The notes: generated by a model not told the origin, from the sequence alone. DNA of 64,000 bases from Streptomyces sp. RB17 (GCF_009604455.1 NZ_WEGL01000003.1:310001-374000), one strand, 5' to 3'. Positions 53,485 through 62,039 are shown, counted from the first letter of the stretch. Made by a program: numbers and translations.

Positions 53485-54629
53485 GGGGTGTTCGCCTCCT
53501 CCGTGGCCCGCTCGGCCTGCGTCCAGCCGGGGGCGAGTCGAAGTCTCCCCCATGCGGTGTCGTCCAGGGCGGTCAGGCGGTCGGCGTGCTCCCGGGTCGG
53601 AGGTGTGGCCAGGTCGCCGGGGGTGGTGAGGGTGGCCGCGGCGAAGAGGTGGCCGAGCCGGAGGCGGGTCCTCAGGGGAAGGCCGCGGAGGGCGCCGGAG
53701 AGGAAGCCGGCGGCGAAGGCGTCACCGGCGCCGGTTGTCGCTACGACGTCTGCTTTCACGGCCGGCGCGAAGGTGGGCAGGGTGGGTGCGCGGTGGGTCG
53801 GCTGTGCGGTGGCCGGAGGTGCGGCGGCCAGGGGTGCGGTGGCCGGCAGTGCGGTGGCCGGCAGTGCGGTGCCCGGCAGTGCGGGGGGCGTCGCGTGTGC
53901 GCCTTCGAAGGCCGTCGCCCCCCTCTCCCCCTGCTTCACCACCAGCACCCCCGGCTCCGGAAGTGCCGCGCGGATCGCGTCCGGGCCGCCCGTGATGCCC
54001 CAGGCCTCCTCCGCCTCGTCCTCGCCGACGAAGACGATGTCGGCGCGGCGGGCCAGGTCCAGCAGCTCCAGCGGCCCCTCGGGATTCCGCCACAGGGCCG
54101 GGCGGTGGTTGACGTCGAAGGAGAGCACGGGGCGCCCCGGCCGGGGAGCCGTCAGGGTGTGCATCAGGGCTCGGCACTCGGCGGAGAGCGCTGCCGTGAT
54201 GCCGGACAGGTGCAGGACGCGCCCCGCCCGTACCGCCGGCAGGTCCACGTTGGCCACCGACATCGCCGACGCCGCCGAGCCCGCCCGGTAGTACGCCACC
54301 TCGTGCGCGACGGTGCCCCGGTCGCCGGCCGTGCGGAAGTAGACGCCGGTCGGGCGGGCCGGGTCGCGGGAGACGGCTGACACGTCGACGCCGTACGCGG
54401 CGATGCGCTCCACCAGGTGGTCGCCGAAGCCGTCCGCGCCGACCCGGCCGACCCAGCGGGCGGTGTGCCCGGCGGCGGCCAGCACGCACGCCACGTTGGA
54501 CTCGGCGCCGCCGATCGCGCGGTCGAAGGAGGGCACGTCCGCGAGGCGGCCCGGCCGACGGGGCAGGAAGGTGACCATGGACTCGCCGAGCGCCACCACG
54601 TCCACGGCATGCGCGGCCGAACCCTTCAC
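53481..54629 (-). CDS. PfkB-family kinase, 2-keto-3-deoxygluconate kinase type
   Basis: 382 residues. PfkB motifs: GESMVTFLPRRPGRLADVPS, AIGGAESNVACVLAAAGH, FDVNHRPALWRNPEG and the catalytic VATTGAGDAFAAGFLSGAL with Asp base. The FDVNHRP and early GESM features are typical of 2-keto-3-deoxygluconate (KDG) kinases. A Pro/Ala/Thr-rich stretch of about 35 residues (around 245-285), absent from most relatives, comes from a 15-bp tandem repeat. Product would be KDPG for an Entner-Doudoroff-type aldolase, not encoded in this window. Overlaps iclR. Confidence 0.85.
   Translation of the reverse strand: MKGSAAHAVDVVALGESMVTFLPRRPGRLADVPSFDRAIGGAESNVACVLAAAGHTARWVGRVGADGFGDHLVERIAAYGVDVSAVSRDPARPTGVYFRTAGDRGTVAHEVAYYRAGSAASAMSVANVDLPAVRAGRVLHLSGITAALSAECRALMHTLTAPRPGRPVLSFDVNHRPALWRNPEGPLELLDLARRADIVFVGEDEAEEAWGITGGPDAIRAALPEPGVLVVKQGERGATAFEGAHATPPALPGTALPATALPATAPLAAAPPATAQPTHRAPTLPTFAPAVKADVVATTGAGDAFAAGFLSGALRGLPLRTRLRLGHLFAAATLTTPGDLATPPTREHADRLTALDDTAWGRLRLAPGWTQAERATEEANTP
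53806..53880 (-). repeat. Five 15-bp tandem repeats inside the kinase gene
   Basis: Units of GCGGTGGCCGGCAGT or close variants at 53806, 53821, 53836, 53851 and 53866 encode ALPAT-like repeats in the kinase. The unit is in frame, so copy-number change would lengthen or shorten a surface loop without breaking the gene. Confidence 0.8.
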
Positions 54630-54738
54630 GGCGTAAGCAGCGTCGTTGATGATGACTCCTGTCCGATACCCGGGTGGCGGCTCCGTTGACCCGGTGTCGG
54701 CGAGATGCTAGACACCAGTAGCAATGCACGCAATGGCC

Positions 54739-54755
54739 GTTGCACACACTGCAAC
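54739..54755. promoter_or_regulatory. Palindromic IclR operator candidate
   Basis: GTTGCA-CACAC-TGCAAC is a perfect 6-bp inverted repeat in the 145-bp divergent gap between the kinase and the dehydratase genes. A related GCAATGCACGCAAT lies just upstream at 54722-54735. TTGCA/TGCAA half sites are common for IclR proteins. It lies 20 bases before the dehydratase ATG, well placed for repression. Confidence 0.6.
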
Positions 54756-54774
54756 GAACCGAGAGAGGGGCTCC

Positions 54775-56058
54775 ATGAGCAGCAGTGAAGCGCTCGCCCG
54801 GCTGGCCGAGGAACGCGTCGACCACCGCTTCAAGGGCCTCCCGGCGGACGCCGACGGCCTCACCGTCCGCGAGCTGACCGCCCAGCGCCGCAACCTCTTC
54901 GCGGCGGCCGAGGGAGCCGGCGGCTTCACCACCCCCCTCCTCGTCCTCTCCGCCGAGCGGCTCGCGCACAACCTCGCGCTCATGGAGACCTACACCGCCC
55001 GGCACGGCCTCGCCTTCGCCCCACACGGCAAGACCTCCATGGCCCCGCAGCTCTTCCACCGCCAGATCGAACACGGCGCCTGGGGCATCACGCTGGCGGT
55101 GCCCCATCAGGTGCGCGTCGCGCGCGCGTTCGGCATCCAGCGGGTCTTCCTCGCCAATGAGCTGGTCGACGCCTCGGCGCTGCGCTGGATCGCCGCCGAA
55201 CTCGCCGCCGACCCGGACTTCCGGTTCGTCTGCTACGTCGACTCCGTGCGCGGCGTCGAGCTGATGGACTCCGCGCTCCAGGGCTCCGCCCGGCCCGTGG
55301 ACGTCGTGGTCGAGCTGGGCGCCGGCGACGGTGCGCGGACCGGTGTGCGCACGGAGGCCGACGCCCTGGCCGTGGCCGATGCGGTGGACCGTACGCGGAC
55401 GCTGCGGCTCGTGGGCGTCGCCGGTTACGAGGGCGAGGTCCCACAGGCCGATCCGGAGCGGGTGCGGTCGTATCTGCGGCGGCTGGTGGCGCTCGCCGTC
55501 GGCCTCGACAGGACCGGACTCCTCAAGGACGCGGAGGAGATCGTGGTGAGCGCGGGCGGCAGCGCCTGGTTCGACGCGGTGGCCGAGGTGTTCGCGGAGA
55601 TCCCCGGGCTCTCCCTGCCCGTGCTGAAGCTGCTGCGCTCGGGGGCGTACGTCTCGCACGACGACGGGCACTACCGCAGGCTCACCCCCTTCGCCCGGGT
55701 CCCGGAGGAGGGGGCCCTGGAGCCCGCCTTCCGGCTGTGGGCGCAGGTGGTCTCCCGGCCCACCGCCGAGCAGGCCTTCGCCAACGCGGGCAAGCGCGAC
55801 GCGGCCTACGACCTGGACCTGCCCACCGCCCAGGTGGTACGCCGGAACGGTGTCGAGCGCCCGGCCACCGGGATCACCGTGACCGGCCTGTCCGACCAGC
55901 ACGCCTGGCTGCGCACGGAACCCGGCGCGGACGTCGAGGCCGGCGACTGGATCGGGCTCGGTCTGTCCCACCCGTGCACGTCCTTCGACAAGTGGCAGCT
56001 GATCCCGGTGGCCGAGGCGGACGGCACGGTCGTCGAATACGTCCGTACGTTCTTCTAG
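54775..56058 (+). CDS. Fold-type III PLP dehydratase/deaminase (D-serine or D-glucosaminate dehydratase-like)
   Basis: 427 residues. Alanine-racemase-like barrel with the PLP lysine at 86 in APHGKTSMAPQLF, followed by a beta domain. His399 and Cys401 in LSHPCTSFDKWQ match the zinc ligands of eukaryotic-type D-serine dehydratases and D-threonine aldolases. Such enzymes remove ammonia from D-serine, D-threonine or D-glucosaminate to give keto acids. The kinase, RidA and GntP partners favour D-glucosaminate to KDG. ATG at 54775 after GAGAGAGGGG; operon with the deacylase 24 bases downstream. Confidence 0.85.
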   Translation: MSSSEALARLAEERVDHRFKGLPADADGLTVRELTAQRRNLFAAAEGAGGFTTPLLVLSAERLAHNLALMETYTARHGLAFAPHGKTSMAPQLFHRQIEHGAWGITLAVPHQVRVARAFGIQRVFLANELVDASALRWIAAELAADPDFRFVCYVDSVRGVELMDSALQGSARPVDVVVELGAGDGARTGVRTEADALAVADAVDRTRTLRLVGVAGYEGEVPQADPERVRSYLRRLVALAVGLDRTGLLKDAEEIVVSAGGSAWFDAVAEVFAEIPGLSLPVLKLLRSGAYVSHDDGHYRRLTPFARVPEEGALEPAFRLWAQVVSRPTAEQAFANAGKRDAAYDLDLPTAQVVRRNGVERPATGITVTGLSDQHAWLRTEPGADVEAGDWIGLGLSHPCTSFDKWQLIPVAEADGTVVEYVRTFF

Positions 56059-56082
56059 GAGCCGGGGAAAGGGAGGCGGGAC

Positions 56083-57696
56083 ATGGAGGACCTGGTCATC
56101 CGGGACGCCGACGTCGTCGACGGCAGCGGCGAACCGTCGTACCGGGCCGATGTGGTGGTCGACGGCGGCCGGATCGTCGGAATCGTCAAGGAGGCCGCCG
56201 CGGCCGGCTGCCAGCGCCCGCGCGCCGTGCGGGAGCTGGACGCGGAGGGCCTGGTCCTCTCCCCCGGCTTCATCGACATGCACGCCCACTCCGACCTCGC
56301 GCTGCTGCGCGACCCCGACCACAGCGCGAAGGCCGCGCAGGGGGTCACGCTGGAGGTCCTCGGGCAGGACGGGCTGTCGTACGCACCGGTGGACGACCGC
56401 ACGCTGGAGGAGGTGCGGCGGGCGATCACCGGGTGGAACGGGTACGGCGACGACATCGACTTCGACTGGCGGTCGGTCGGCGAGTACCTGGACCGGCTCG
56501 ACCGGGGCATCGCCGTCAACGCGGCGTATCTCATCCCCCAAGGCACGGTCCGCGCGCTCGTCGTCGGCTGGGAGGACCGCGAGGCGACCCCCGAAGAGCT
56601 GGACCGGATGCGGCAGTTGGTCGCGCAGGGCATGGAGCAGGGCGCGGTCGGGCTGTCCTCCGGGCTGACGTACACGCCGGGCATGTACGCCCCGGACGCC
56701 GAACTGACCGAGCTGTGCCGGGTGGTGGCGTCGTACGGCGGCTACTACTGCCCGCACCACCGCTCCTACGGCGCCGGCGCCCTGGAGGCGTACGCCGAGA
56801 TGGTCGCCCTGACCCGGGAGGCCGGGTGTCCGCTGCATCTGGCCCACGCCACCATGAACTTCGGCGTCAACCAGGGCCGCGCTCCCGAACTGCTGGCCCT
56901 GCTGGACCAGGCCCTGGACGGCGGCGCGGACGTCACCCTCGACACCTATCCCTACACCCCCGGCTGCACCACCCTGGCCGCGCTGCTGCCGAGCTGGGCG
57001 AGCGAGGGCGGCCCGGAGGAGATCCTGGCGCGGCTCAACGACCCGGCGACGGCCGCGCGCATCCGGCACGACCTGGAGGTGACCGGCTCGGACGGCTGCC
57101 ACGGCGTACCCGTGGAGTGGGAGACGATCGAGATCTCCGGGGTCAGCGACCCGGCGCTCGGGGAGCATGTGGGCCGTACCGTACGGGAGTCGGCTGCCGC
57201 GCGCGGCGAGGCCCCGTGGGACACCGCCCGCCGGCTGCTGGTCGAGGACCGGCTCGGTACGACGATCCTCCAGCACGTCGGCCACGAGGACAACGTCCGC
57301 GCGATCATGCGGCACCGCACCCACACCGGCGGCTCCGACGGCATCCTGCGGGGCGACAAGCCGCATCCGCGCGCCTACGGCACCTTCCCGCGCTATCTCG
57401 GCCACTACGTGCGGGAGTTGGGGATCCTCTCCCTTCAGGAATGCGTCGCCCATCTCACGTCCCGGCCCGCGACCCGGCTGCGGCTGTTGGACCGGGGGCT
57501 GGTGCGCGAGGGGTACCGGGCCGACCTGGTGCTGTTCGACCCGGAGACGGTGGCGCCGGGCGCGACCTTCGCCGAGCCGCGCACACTGCCGGCCGGTATC
57601 CCGTACGTCCTGGTCGACGGACGGTTCGTCATCGAGGACGGCAAGCGGACGGACGTCCTCGCGGGCCGGTCCGTCCGCCGTACGGACGCCCGCTAG
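56083..57696 (+). CDS. Amidohydrolase of the N-acyl-D-amino-acid deacylase family
   Basis: 537 residues. TIM-barrel metal hydrolase: first metal site MHAHSDLAL (His67, His69), later HHRSYGAG, LAHATMNFGVN and the catalytic-side HTGGSDGILRGDKPHPRAYG with Asp. In true D-aminoacylases a metal-bridging Cys sits in GNCG; here residues 94-97 are GQDG, so the metal centre differs and the substrate probably does too. Pairs with the dehydratase to deacylate an N-acyl amino (sugar) acid. The stop overlaps that of the convergent protease by two bases. Confidence 0.85.
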   Translation: MEDLVIRDADVVDGSGEPSYRADVVVDGGRIVGIVKEAAAAGCQRPRAVRELDAEGLVLSPGFIDMHAHSDLALLRDPDHSAKAAQGVTLEVLGQDGLSYAPVDDRTLEEVRRAITGWNGYGDDIDFDWRSVGEYLDRLDRGIAVNAAYLIPQGTVRALVVGWEDREATPEELDRMRQLVAQGMEQGAVGLSSGLTYTPGMYAPDAELTELCRVVASYGGYYCPHHRSYGAGALEAYAEMVALTREAGCPLHLAHATMNFGVNQGRAPELLALLDQALDGGADVTLDTYPYTPGCTTLAALLPSWASEGGPEEILARLNDPATAARIRHDLEVTGSDGCHGVPVEWETIEISGVSDPALGEHVGRTVRESAAARGEAPWDTARRLLVEDRLGTTILQHVGHEDNVRAIMRHRTHTGGSDGILRGDKPHPRAYGTFPRYLGHYVRELGILSLQECVAHLTSRPATRLRLLDRGLVREGYRADLVLFDPETVAPGATFAEPRTLPAGIPYVLVDGRFVIEDGKRTDVLAGRSVRRTDAR

Positions 57697-58526
57697 GGCT
57701 TCGGCAGGACGCAGCCGGCCGCGCCGAGGTCCAGCTTGTTGCCCGTGGTGAAGCAGGCGGGGATCTGGTAGGTCTCCTCGGCGTAGTTGATGCCCTGGTG
57801 GATGGTGACGTTGCCGTTCTCGTCCACCTCGCACGGGTTGTTCACCGTGCAGGTCTCGCCGTCCTCGTTGCCCGTGTTGTTGACGGCGACGACCTTGCCG
57901 GTGGTGGTGTCGATGACCGGGGAGCCCGAGGTGCCGCCGATGGTGTTGCAGGAGGAGGTGTAGCGGACCGAGTCCTTCCAGGTCCAGTCGCCTTCCTTCA
58001 GCCGGTACACGAAGCCGTCGACGCTGCAGCTGTAGGTGCGCTTCCAGTAGCCGGAGACGACCTTGATGGCGGTGCCGGCGGTGGGGTGGGTGTCGTTCAC
58101 GGTGAGCGCGCTGATCCCGTACGCGCTCTTGATCTGCGCGTAGGTGGTGGTCAGCCGGTAGATCGTGACGTCCGTGTCGGTCATGGTCGAGTAGACGACC
58201 TGGTTGGCGCGCAGCGTGGCGACCTTGCTGCCGGAGGAGTTCAGCAGGCCGAAGGTGCGGCTGGAGGACTGGCCGGTGATGACCTCGCCGGGGTCCGGGA
58301 AGCCGGTCTCCAGGCAGTGGCCGTTGGTCAGCACGAGCGCGGGGTCGCTGTCGGCCGAGTTGGGGAAGCGGATGACGGAGCCGGAGCAGTTGCTGAGCGC
58401 GACGGTGCCGGCGAAGTTGACGGTCACCGCGGGCTTGGCGGTGCTGTGCGGCGCGGCGACCGCGGGAGTGGCACCCAGCCCGGCCAGGGCCAGGGAGGAG
58501 AGTGCGGCAAGGAGAGGCTTGTTCAT
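57693..58526 (-). CDS. Secreted trypsin-like serine protease
   Basis: 277 residues. Signal peptide (LLAALSSLALAGLGATPAVAA), no long propeptide. Catalytic triad: His in VLTNGHCLETG, Asp in MTDTDVTIYRL, Ser in IGGTSGSPVIDTTTG. Several paired cysteines (SNCSGS, NGHCLE, YSCSVDG, SSCNTIG, TCTVNNPCEV, IPACFT, AGCVLP) suggest stable extracellular disulfides. Chymotrypsin/V8-like family with unknown specificity. ATG at 58526, followed upstream by a gap with no gene. Confidence 0.9.
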   Translation of the reverse strand: MNKPLLAALSSLALAGLGATPAVAAPHSTAKPAVTVNFAGTVALSNCSGSVIRFPNSADSDPALVLTNGHCLETGFPDPGEVITGQSSSRTFGLLNSSGSKVATLRANQVVYSTMTDTDVTIYRLTTTYAQIKSAYGISALTVNDTHPTAGTAIKVVSGYWKRTYSCSVDGFVYRLKEGDWTWKDSVRYTSSCNTIGGTSGSPVIDTTTGKVVAVNNTGNEDGETCTVNNPCEVDENGNVTIHQGINYAEETYQIPACFTTGNKLDLGAAGCVLPKP

Positions 58527-58851
58527 GTGGGGGTCCCCTCTGCGAGATTGTCATGCGCATTCTCAGTACAGGAGAGGGGCGGGAACAAGAAGCCGGCTCA
58601 GGTCATAGGGGTTTCCCTCTGCGGAGGATCGCCTTCGGCCCGGAAGGGTGCCGGCCGCACAGCACATCCGTCGGCCAAGTGGCCCGAAATGCACGGCGGT
58701 CGGCGTGAAGGCGTCCGCCGGACACGGCGGGGCAGGGTCCACGGCATCGCCGGATGCGGAAGCCCTGCGGGGGCAGCGGAAGCCCTGCGGCGGCACACGG
58801 GCCGGCTTCCCGGCGATGGCGTTGAGGCCGGCCTCGGCGATGGCGCGTCAG
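58527..58851. other. Gene-free gap with short direct repeats
   Basis: 325 bp. It holds the protease promoter (AGAGGGG ribosome site, then the TACTGAGAAT region) and, further right, direct repeats GCGGAAGCCCTGCGG at 58756-58770 and 58777-58791. No convincing coding frame or structured RNA was seen. Confidence 0.5.
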
Positions 58852-59868
58852 TCAGTGGGGGCGCTTGGTGGGGCCGTGGCCGTGGCCCCGGCCGCTGGGG
58901 AATCCTGACGTGGCGGTGGACGGGTCGGCCGTGGGCGCGGTGGACGTGGGAGTGCCGGACGTCCCGGCGGTGGTGGCGGGGGCCGAGGTGGCCGGGCCGG
59001 CGCTCGGCTGCGCCCGGGACGCGCCGGCGGTCGGGGAGGCGGACGAGCGGGACGGCGAGGGCGAGGGGGCGCCGGCCGTCGAGGCGGCACCGGCCGGGGT
59101 GCCGGCGCCCGTACGGGGGCTCGCGGTGGCGGAGCCATCGACGACGGCGCGTTTGCCGCCGGCCGGACCGGAGCCGTCCGAGGCGGGCGAATCCGAACCG
59201 CCCACCACCGCGGCGATCACCGCGACCGCGCCGGCCACACCCAGCACCCCTGCGACGACCGCCACCCGGCGACGGCCGCCCGTGCGTCGCTCGGCCCGCC
59301 GCCGCGCGGCCCGTCCCGCACCGGACCGGGACCGGCCGTCGGGCCCGGTCACCGCCGGCGCCCCGGTCGCCCGCGTCGCCTCGATCGCCTCGGTCGGTTC
59401 GATCGACGCGCTCGGCTCGGCCGGCGGGGGCAGCCGGCGGGTCTCGTCGTAGGCGCTCGTCCAGCCGTGGGCGGCGGCGGGATCGGCGTACTCCTCGTAC
59501 GCGAGGGCCGGGGCCTGCGGGAGGTACACGTTCGGCGCGGCTACCGGCGCGTGCCCGGCATGCGGCGGCCGTCCGTTCGCCTGTGCGCGCTCGGCCTCCG
59601 GCAGGGCCTGCGCCGGCTCAGTCCCGTACACGTGCGGCACGGCCTGCGGCGGCTGCACGCCCGGCAGAGCCTGCGTCGGCTCGGCCTCGTACACGTGCGG
59701 CACGGCCTGCGTCAGTCGCACAGCCGACACGCCCGGCACGGCCCGCCGCTGCTCGGTGTCGTACACGTGCGGCAGGGTCTGCGGCGGCTGCACGGCCGAC
59801 GCGCTCGGCGGGTCCTGGGGGGCTTCGCCCCGTTCGCGTCTGCCGTCCCTGCCCGTGTCTCCGTGCAT
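58852..59868 (-). CDS. Single-pass membrane protein with PHVY repeats
   Basis: 338 residues from the ATG at 59868. The cytoplasmic N-terminal part (about 1-190) has three tandem repeats around QxLPHVYDTE / QAVPHVYEAE / QAVPHVYGTE with QALPGV linkers, then an acidic-proline segment. One membrane helix (VAVVAGVLGVAGAVAVIAAVV, about 215-235) follows a basic stretch (GRAARRRAERRTGGRRR). The outer part is a Ser/Thr/Pro/Ala-rich stalk ending with a His/Lys tail. Function unknown; resembles cell-surface or anchor proteins of Streptomyces. Confidence 0.65.
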   Translation of the reverse strand: MHGDTGRDGRRERGEAPQDPPSASAVQPPQTLPHVYDTEQRRAVPGVSAVRLTQAVPHVYEAEPTQALPGVQPPQAVPHVYGTEPAQALPEAERAQANGRPPHAGHAPVAAPNVYLPQAPALAYEEYADPAAAHGWTSAYDETRRLPPPAEPSASIEPTEAIEATRATGAPAVTGPDGRSRSGAGRAARRRAERRTGGRRRVAVVAGVLGVAGAVAVIAAVVGGSDSPASDGSGPAGGKRAVVDGSATASPRTGAGTPAGAASTAGAPSPSPSRSSASPTAGASRAQPSAGPATSAPATTAGTSGTPTSTAPTADPSTATSGFPSGRGHGHGPTKRPH

Positions 59869-60084
59869 CCCCGCCCCACTCCACCTCGCTGTGCGCACAA
59901 GCCACCCGCTCGGGCCCGCCCCCTGACGACCCCTCCGTACCGGCCCGACCCGGCGGAACGGCACCGCATTCTAGGGACGCAAGTGGCCCCTGAGACAGTC
60001 ATCGGCGATATCCGGGCAAACCGCCGTGTCTCACGTGGCGGAAAACACGGCTCAAGAGGCATGCGCGGGTCGTAAGCTCACGAC

Positions 60085-61296
60085 ATGCAGGTGATCCAGT
60101 CGACCAAGCTCGCCAACGTCTGTTACGAGATCCGGGGCCCGGTTCTCGAGGAGGCCATGCGGCTGGAGGCGGCGGGACACCGCATCCTCAAGCTCAACAC
60201 CGGCAACCCGGCCGCCTTCGGCTTCGAGTGCCCCCCGGAGATCCTGGAGGACATCCTCCGCAACGTCTCCAGCGCGCACGGCTACGGCGACGCCAAGGGC
60301 CTGCTGGCCGCCCGCCGCGCCGTCGTCATGCACAACCAGACCCTCGGCATCGAGACGGACGTCGAGCACGTCTTCATCGGCAACGGCGTCTCCGAGCTGA
60401 TCGTGATGGCGATGCAGGGCCTCCTCGACGACGGCGACGAGGTCCTCGTACCGGCCCCGGACTATCCGCTGTGGACCGCCGCCGTGTCCCTGTCCGGCGG
60501 TACGGCCGTGCACTACCGCTGCGACGAGCAGTCCGACTGGATGCCCGACCTCGCCGACGTCGAGCGCAAGGTCACCGACCGCACCAAGGCCATCGTCATC
60601 ATCAACCCCAACAACCCCACGGGCGCGGTGTACGACGAGGCCATGCTCAAGGGGCTGACGGACATCGCCCGCCGGCACAATCTGCTGGTCTGTTCGGACG
60701 AGATCTACGACAAGATCCTCTACGACGGCGCCACCCACACCCCGACCGCGAAGATCGCCCCCGACCTGCTCACCCTCACCTTCAACGGCATGTCGAAGGC
60801 GTACCGGGTGGCCGGCTACCGGGTCGGCTGGATGTCGATCTCCGGCCCGCGCGCGCACGCCGACTCCTACATCGAGGGCCTGACGATCCTGGCGAACATG
60901 CGGCTGTGCGCCAACATGCCGGGGCAGCACGGGGTGGTCGCCGCGCTCAGCGGACGGCAGTCGATCACCGACCTGGTGCTGCCGGGCGGGCGGCTGAAGG
61001 AGCAGCTGGACACGGCGTACGAGCTGCTCACCCAGATCCCGGGCGTGAGCTGCGTCCGCCCCAAGGGCGCGCTGTATCTCTTCCCGCGCCTCGACCCCCA
61101 GGTCTTCAAGATCAGGGACGACCGGCAGATGGTCCTGGACCTGCTGCGCCAGGAGAAGATCATGGTCGTCCAGGGCACGGGCTTCAACTGGCCGGAACCG
61201 GACCACTTCAGGGTGGTGACCCTGCCGACGGTCGGCGATCTGCGGGACGCGGTCACCCGGATCGGGACCTTCCTGGACGGCTACAGCCAGCCGTAG
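60085..61296 (+). CDS. Pyridoxal-phosphate aminotransferase, AlaA-like
   Basis: 403 residues, fold type I aminotransferase. Residues: RGPVLEEAMRLEAAGHRILK at the N-terminus; PNNPTGAVYDEAML with the conserved Asn and Asp sites; PLP lysine in FNGMSKAYRVAGYRVGW; C-terminal Arg in EPDHFRVVTLP for the substrate carboxylate. Closest in overall look to AlaA (glutamate-pyruvate transaminase). ATG at 60085. Divergent from the PHVY membrane protein. Confidence 0.88.
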   Translation: MQVIQSTKLANVCYEIRGPVLEEAMRLEAAGHRILKLNTGNPAAFGFECPPEILEDILRNVSSAHGYGDAKGLLAARRAVVMHNQTLGIETDVEHVFIGNGVSELIVMAMQGLLDDGDEVLVPAPDYPLWTAAVSLSGGTAVHYRCDEQSDWMPDLADVERKVTDRTKAIVIINPNNPTGAVYDEAMLKGLTDIARRHNLLVCSDEIYDKILYDGATHTPTAKIAPDLLTLTFNGMSKAYRVAGYRVGWMSISGPRAHADSYIEGLTILANMRLCANMPGQHGVVAALSGRQSITDLVLPGGRLKEQLDTAYELLTQIPGVSCVRPKGALYLFPRLDPQVFKIRDDRQMVLDLLRQEKIMVVQGTGFNWPEPDHFRVVTLPTVGDLRDAVTRIGTFLDGYSQP

Positions 61297-61383
61297 CGGA
61301 CGGACCGCGCTCCGTGACCCGACTCAACTTTAGACGAAATCCAAGCTAGGATGGTTTCCTGTCAGCGCACAGGAGGCCATCCC

Positions 61384-61803
61384 ATGTACGAGCCGATCCG
61401 CACCAAGTCGGTCCACAGCACGATGGCCGGCACCACCTCGGAATTCCCCCACCGGTCGCGCGAGGAGGAGCTGGACATCCAGCTCGCCGGCCACCTCGCC
61501 GCGCTGCTCGCCGTGACCGACGAACTGCGCGGGCTGACTCCGTCGGCCGACCTGGACGCGGCCGCGGACCGTCTCGCCGGCGAGGTGAGCAGGCTCCGGG
61601 CGGGCCGTACGCCGGCGCGCGCGGTGCCGGCCCCGGCCGGCGAGCCGGCGCCGTTGCACCGGCGGGCGCATGCCCTCGCGGGCCGTGCGCTGGTCGTCGC
61701 CGCGTCCCGCGCGGACACCGCCGCGGCGATCCTGGCCGCCGAGCGCATGGACGCCCACGCCGCCGCGCTGGCCGACCCGCAGGAACTCAGCGCGGCCCAC
61801 TGA
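61384..61803 (+). CDS. SCO4983-like small protein
   Basis: 139 residues. Starts MYEPIRTKSVHSTMAGTTSE with AGGAGG at seven bases upstream. The middle (DIQLAGHLAALLAVTDELRG) and Ala-rich C-terminus (RADTAAAILAAERMDAHAAA) are predicted helical. I recall a conserved Streptomyces family of this type annotated SCO4983. No function is known. A TAGGAT hexamer at 61348-61353 is a possible -10 box 30 bases upstream. Confidence 0.7.
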   Translation: MYEPIRTKSVHSTMAGTTSEFPHRSREEELDIQLAGHLAALLAVTDELRGLTPSADLDAAADRLAGEVSRLRAGRTPARAVPAPAGEPAPLHRRAHALAGRALVVAASRADTAAAILAAERMDAHAAALADPQELSAAH

Positions 61804-61888
61804 CGCCGCCTCCGGGGCCCCCGATCGGCCCCGGTCCGCGTGCACCCGCAGCCACGCGAGGACGGCACCGCAATGCCGCCAGAGCCGC

Positions 61889-61910
61889 TGGGAACTGCGC
61901 GACCGGCCAC
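61889..61910. repeat. Second copy of the GGGAACTGCGCGACC repeat
   Basis: TGGGAACTGCGCGACCGGCC matches the repeat at 521-542 with one mismatch at the start and one A/G change. It lies in the 369-bp gap before pckG and is probably a reduced copy of the same intergenic family. Confidence 0.7.
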
Positions 61911-61988
61911 AGCGAACCGGCAGCCGCAGGACGGAACGAGGCCCCTACGGCGAGACGCGGCCCCGACCCGGGGCCGGCAGACAGGCGA

Positions 61989-62039
61989 GGGCCTGCCGTC
62001 GTGTTCCCGCGGGGCGAGCGGGAACGTGACGACAGGCCC
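61989..62039. terminator. Long imperfect hairpin terminator
   Basis: GGGCCTGCCGTCGTGTTCCCGC (split here for reading: GGGCCTGCCG, TCGTGTTCCCGC; 61989-62010) pairs with 62018-62039 over 22 positions with about three mismatches. It separates the SCO4983-like gene from the convergent pckG. Confidence 0.65.

Noticed and set aside
53722..58560. A minus-strand open frame of about 1600 codons across the catabolic cluster
   Set aside because: It is the GC-bias shadow of genes in other frames. Its translation is arginine/proline/glycine-rich noise, and the real dehydratase, deacylase and protease motifs lie in other frames.
55737..59993. A plus-strand open frame of about 1400 codons
   Set aside because: It runs over the dehydratase, deacylase and, antisense, the protease and membrane protein genes with no domain or start signal. 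High-GC third positions suppress stops in this frame.
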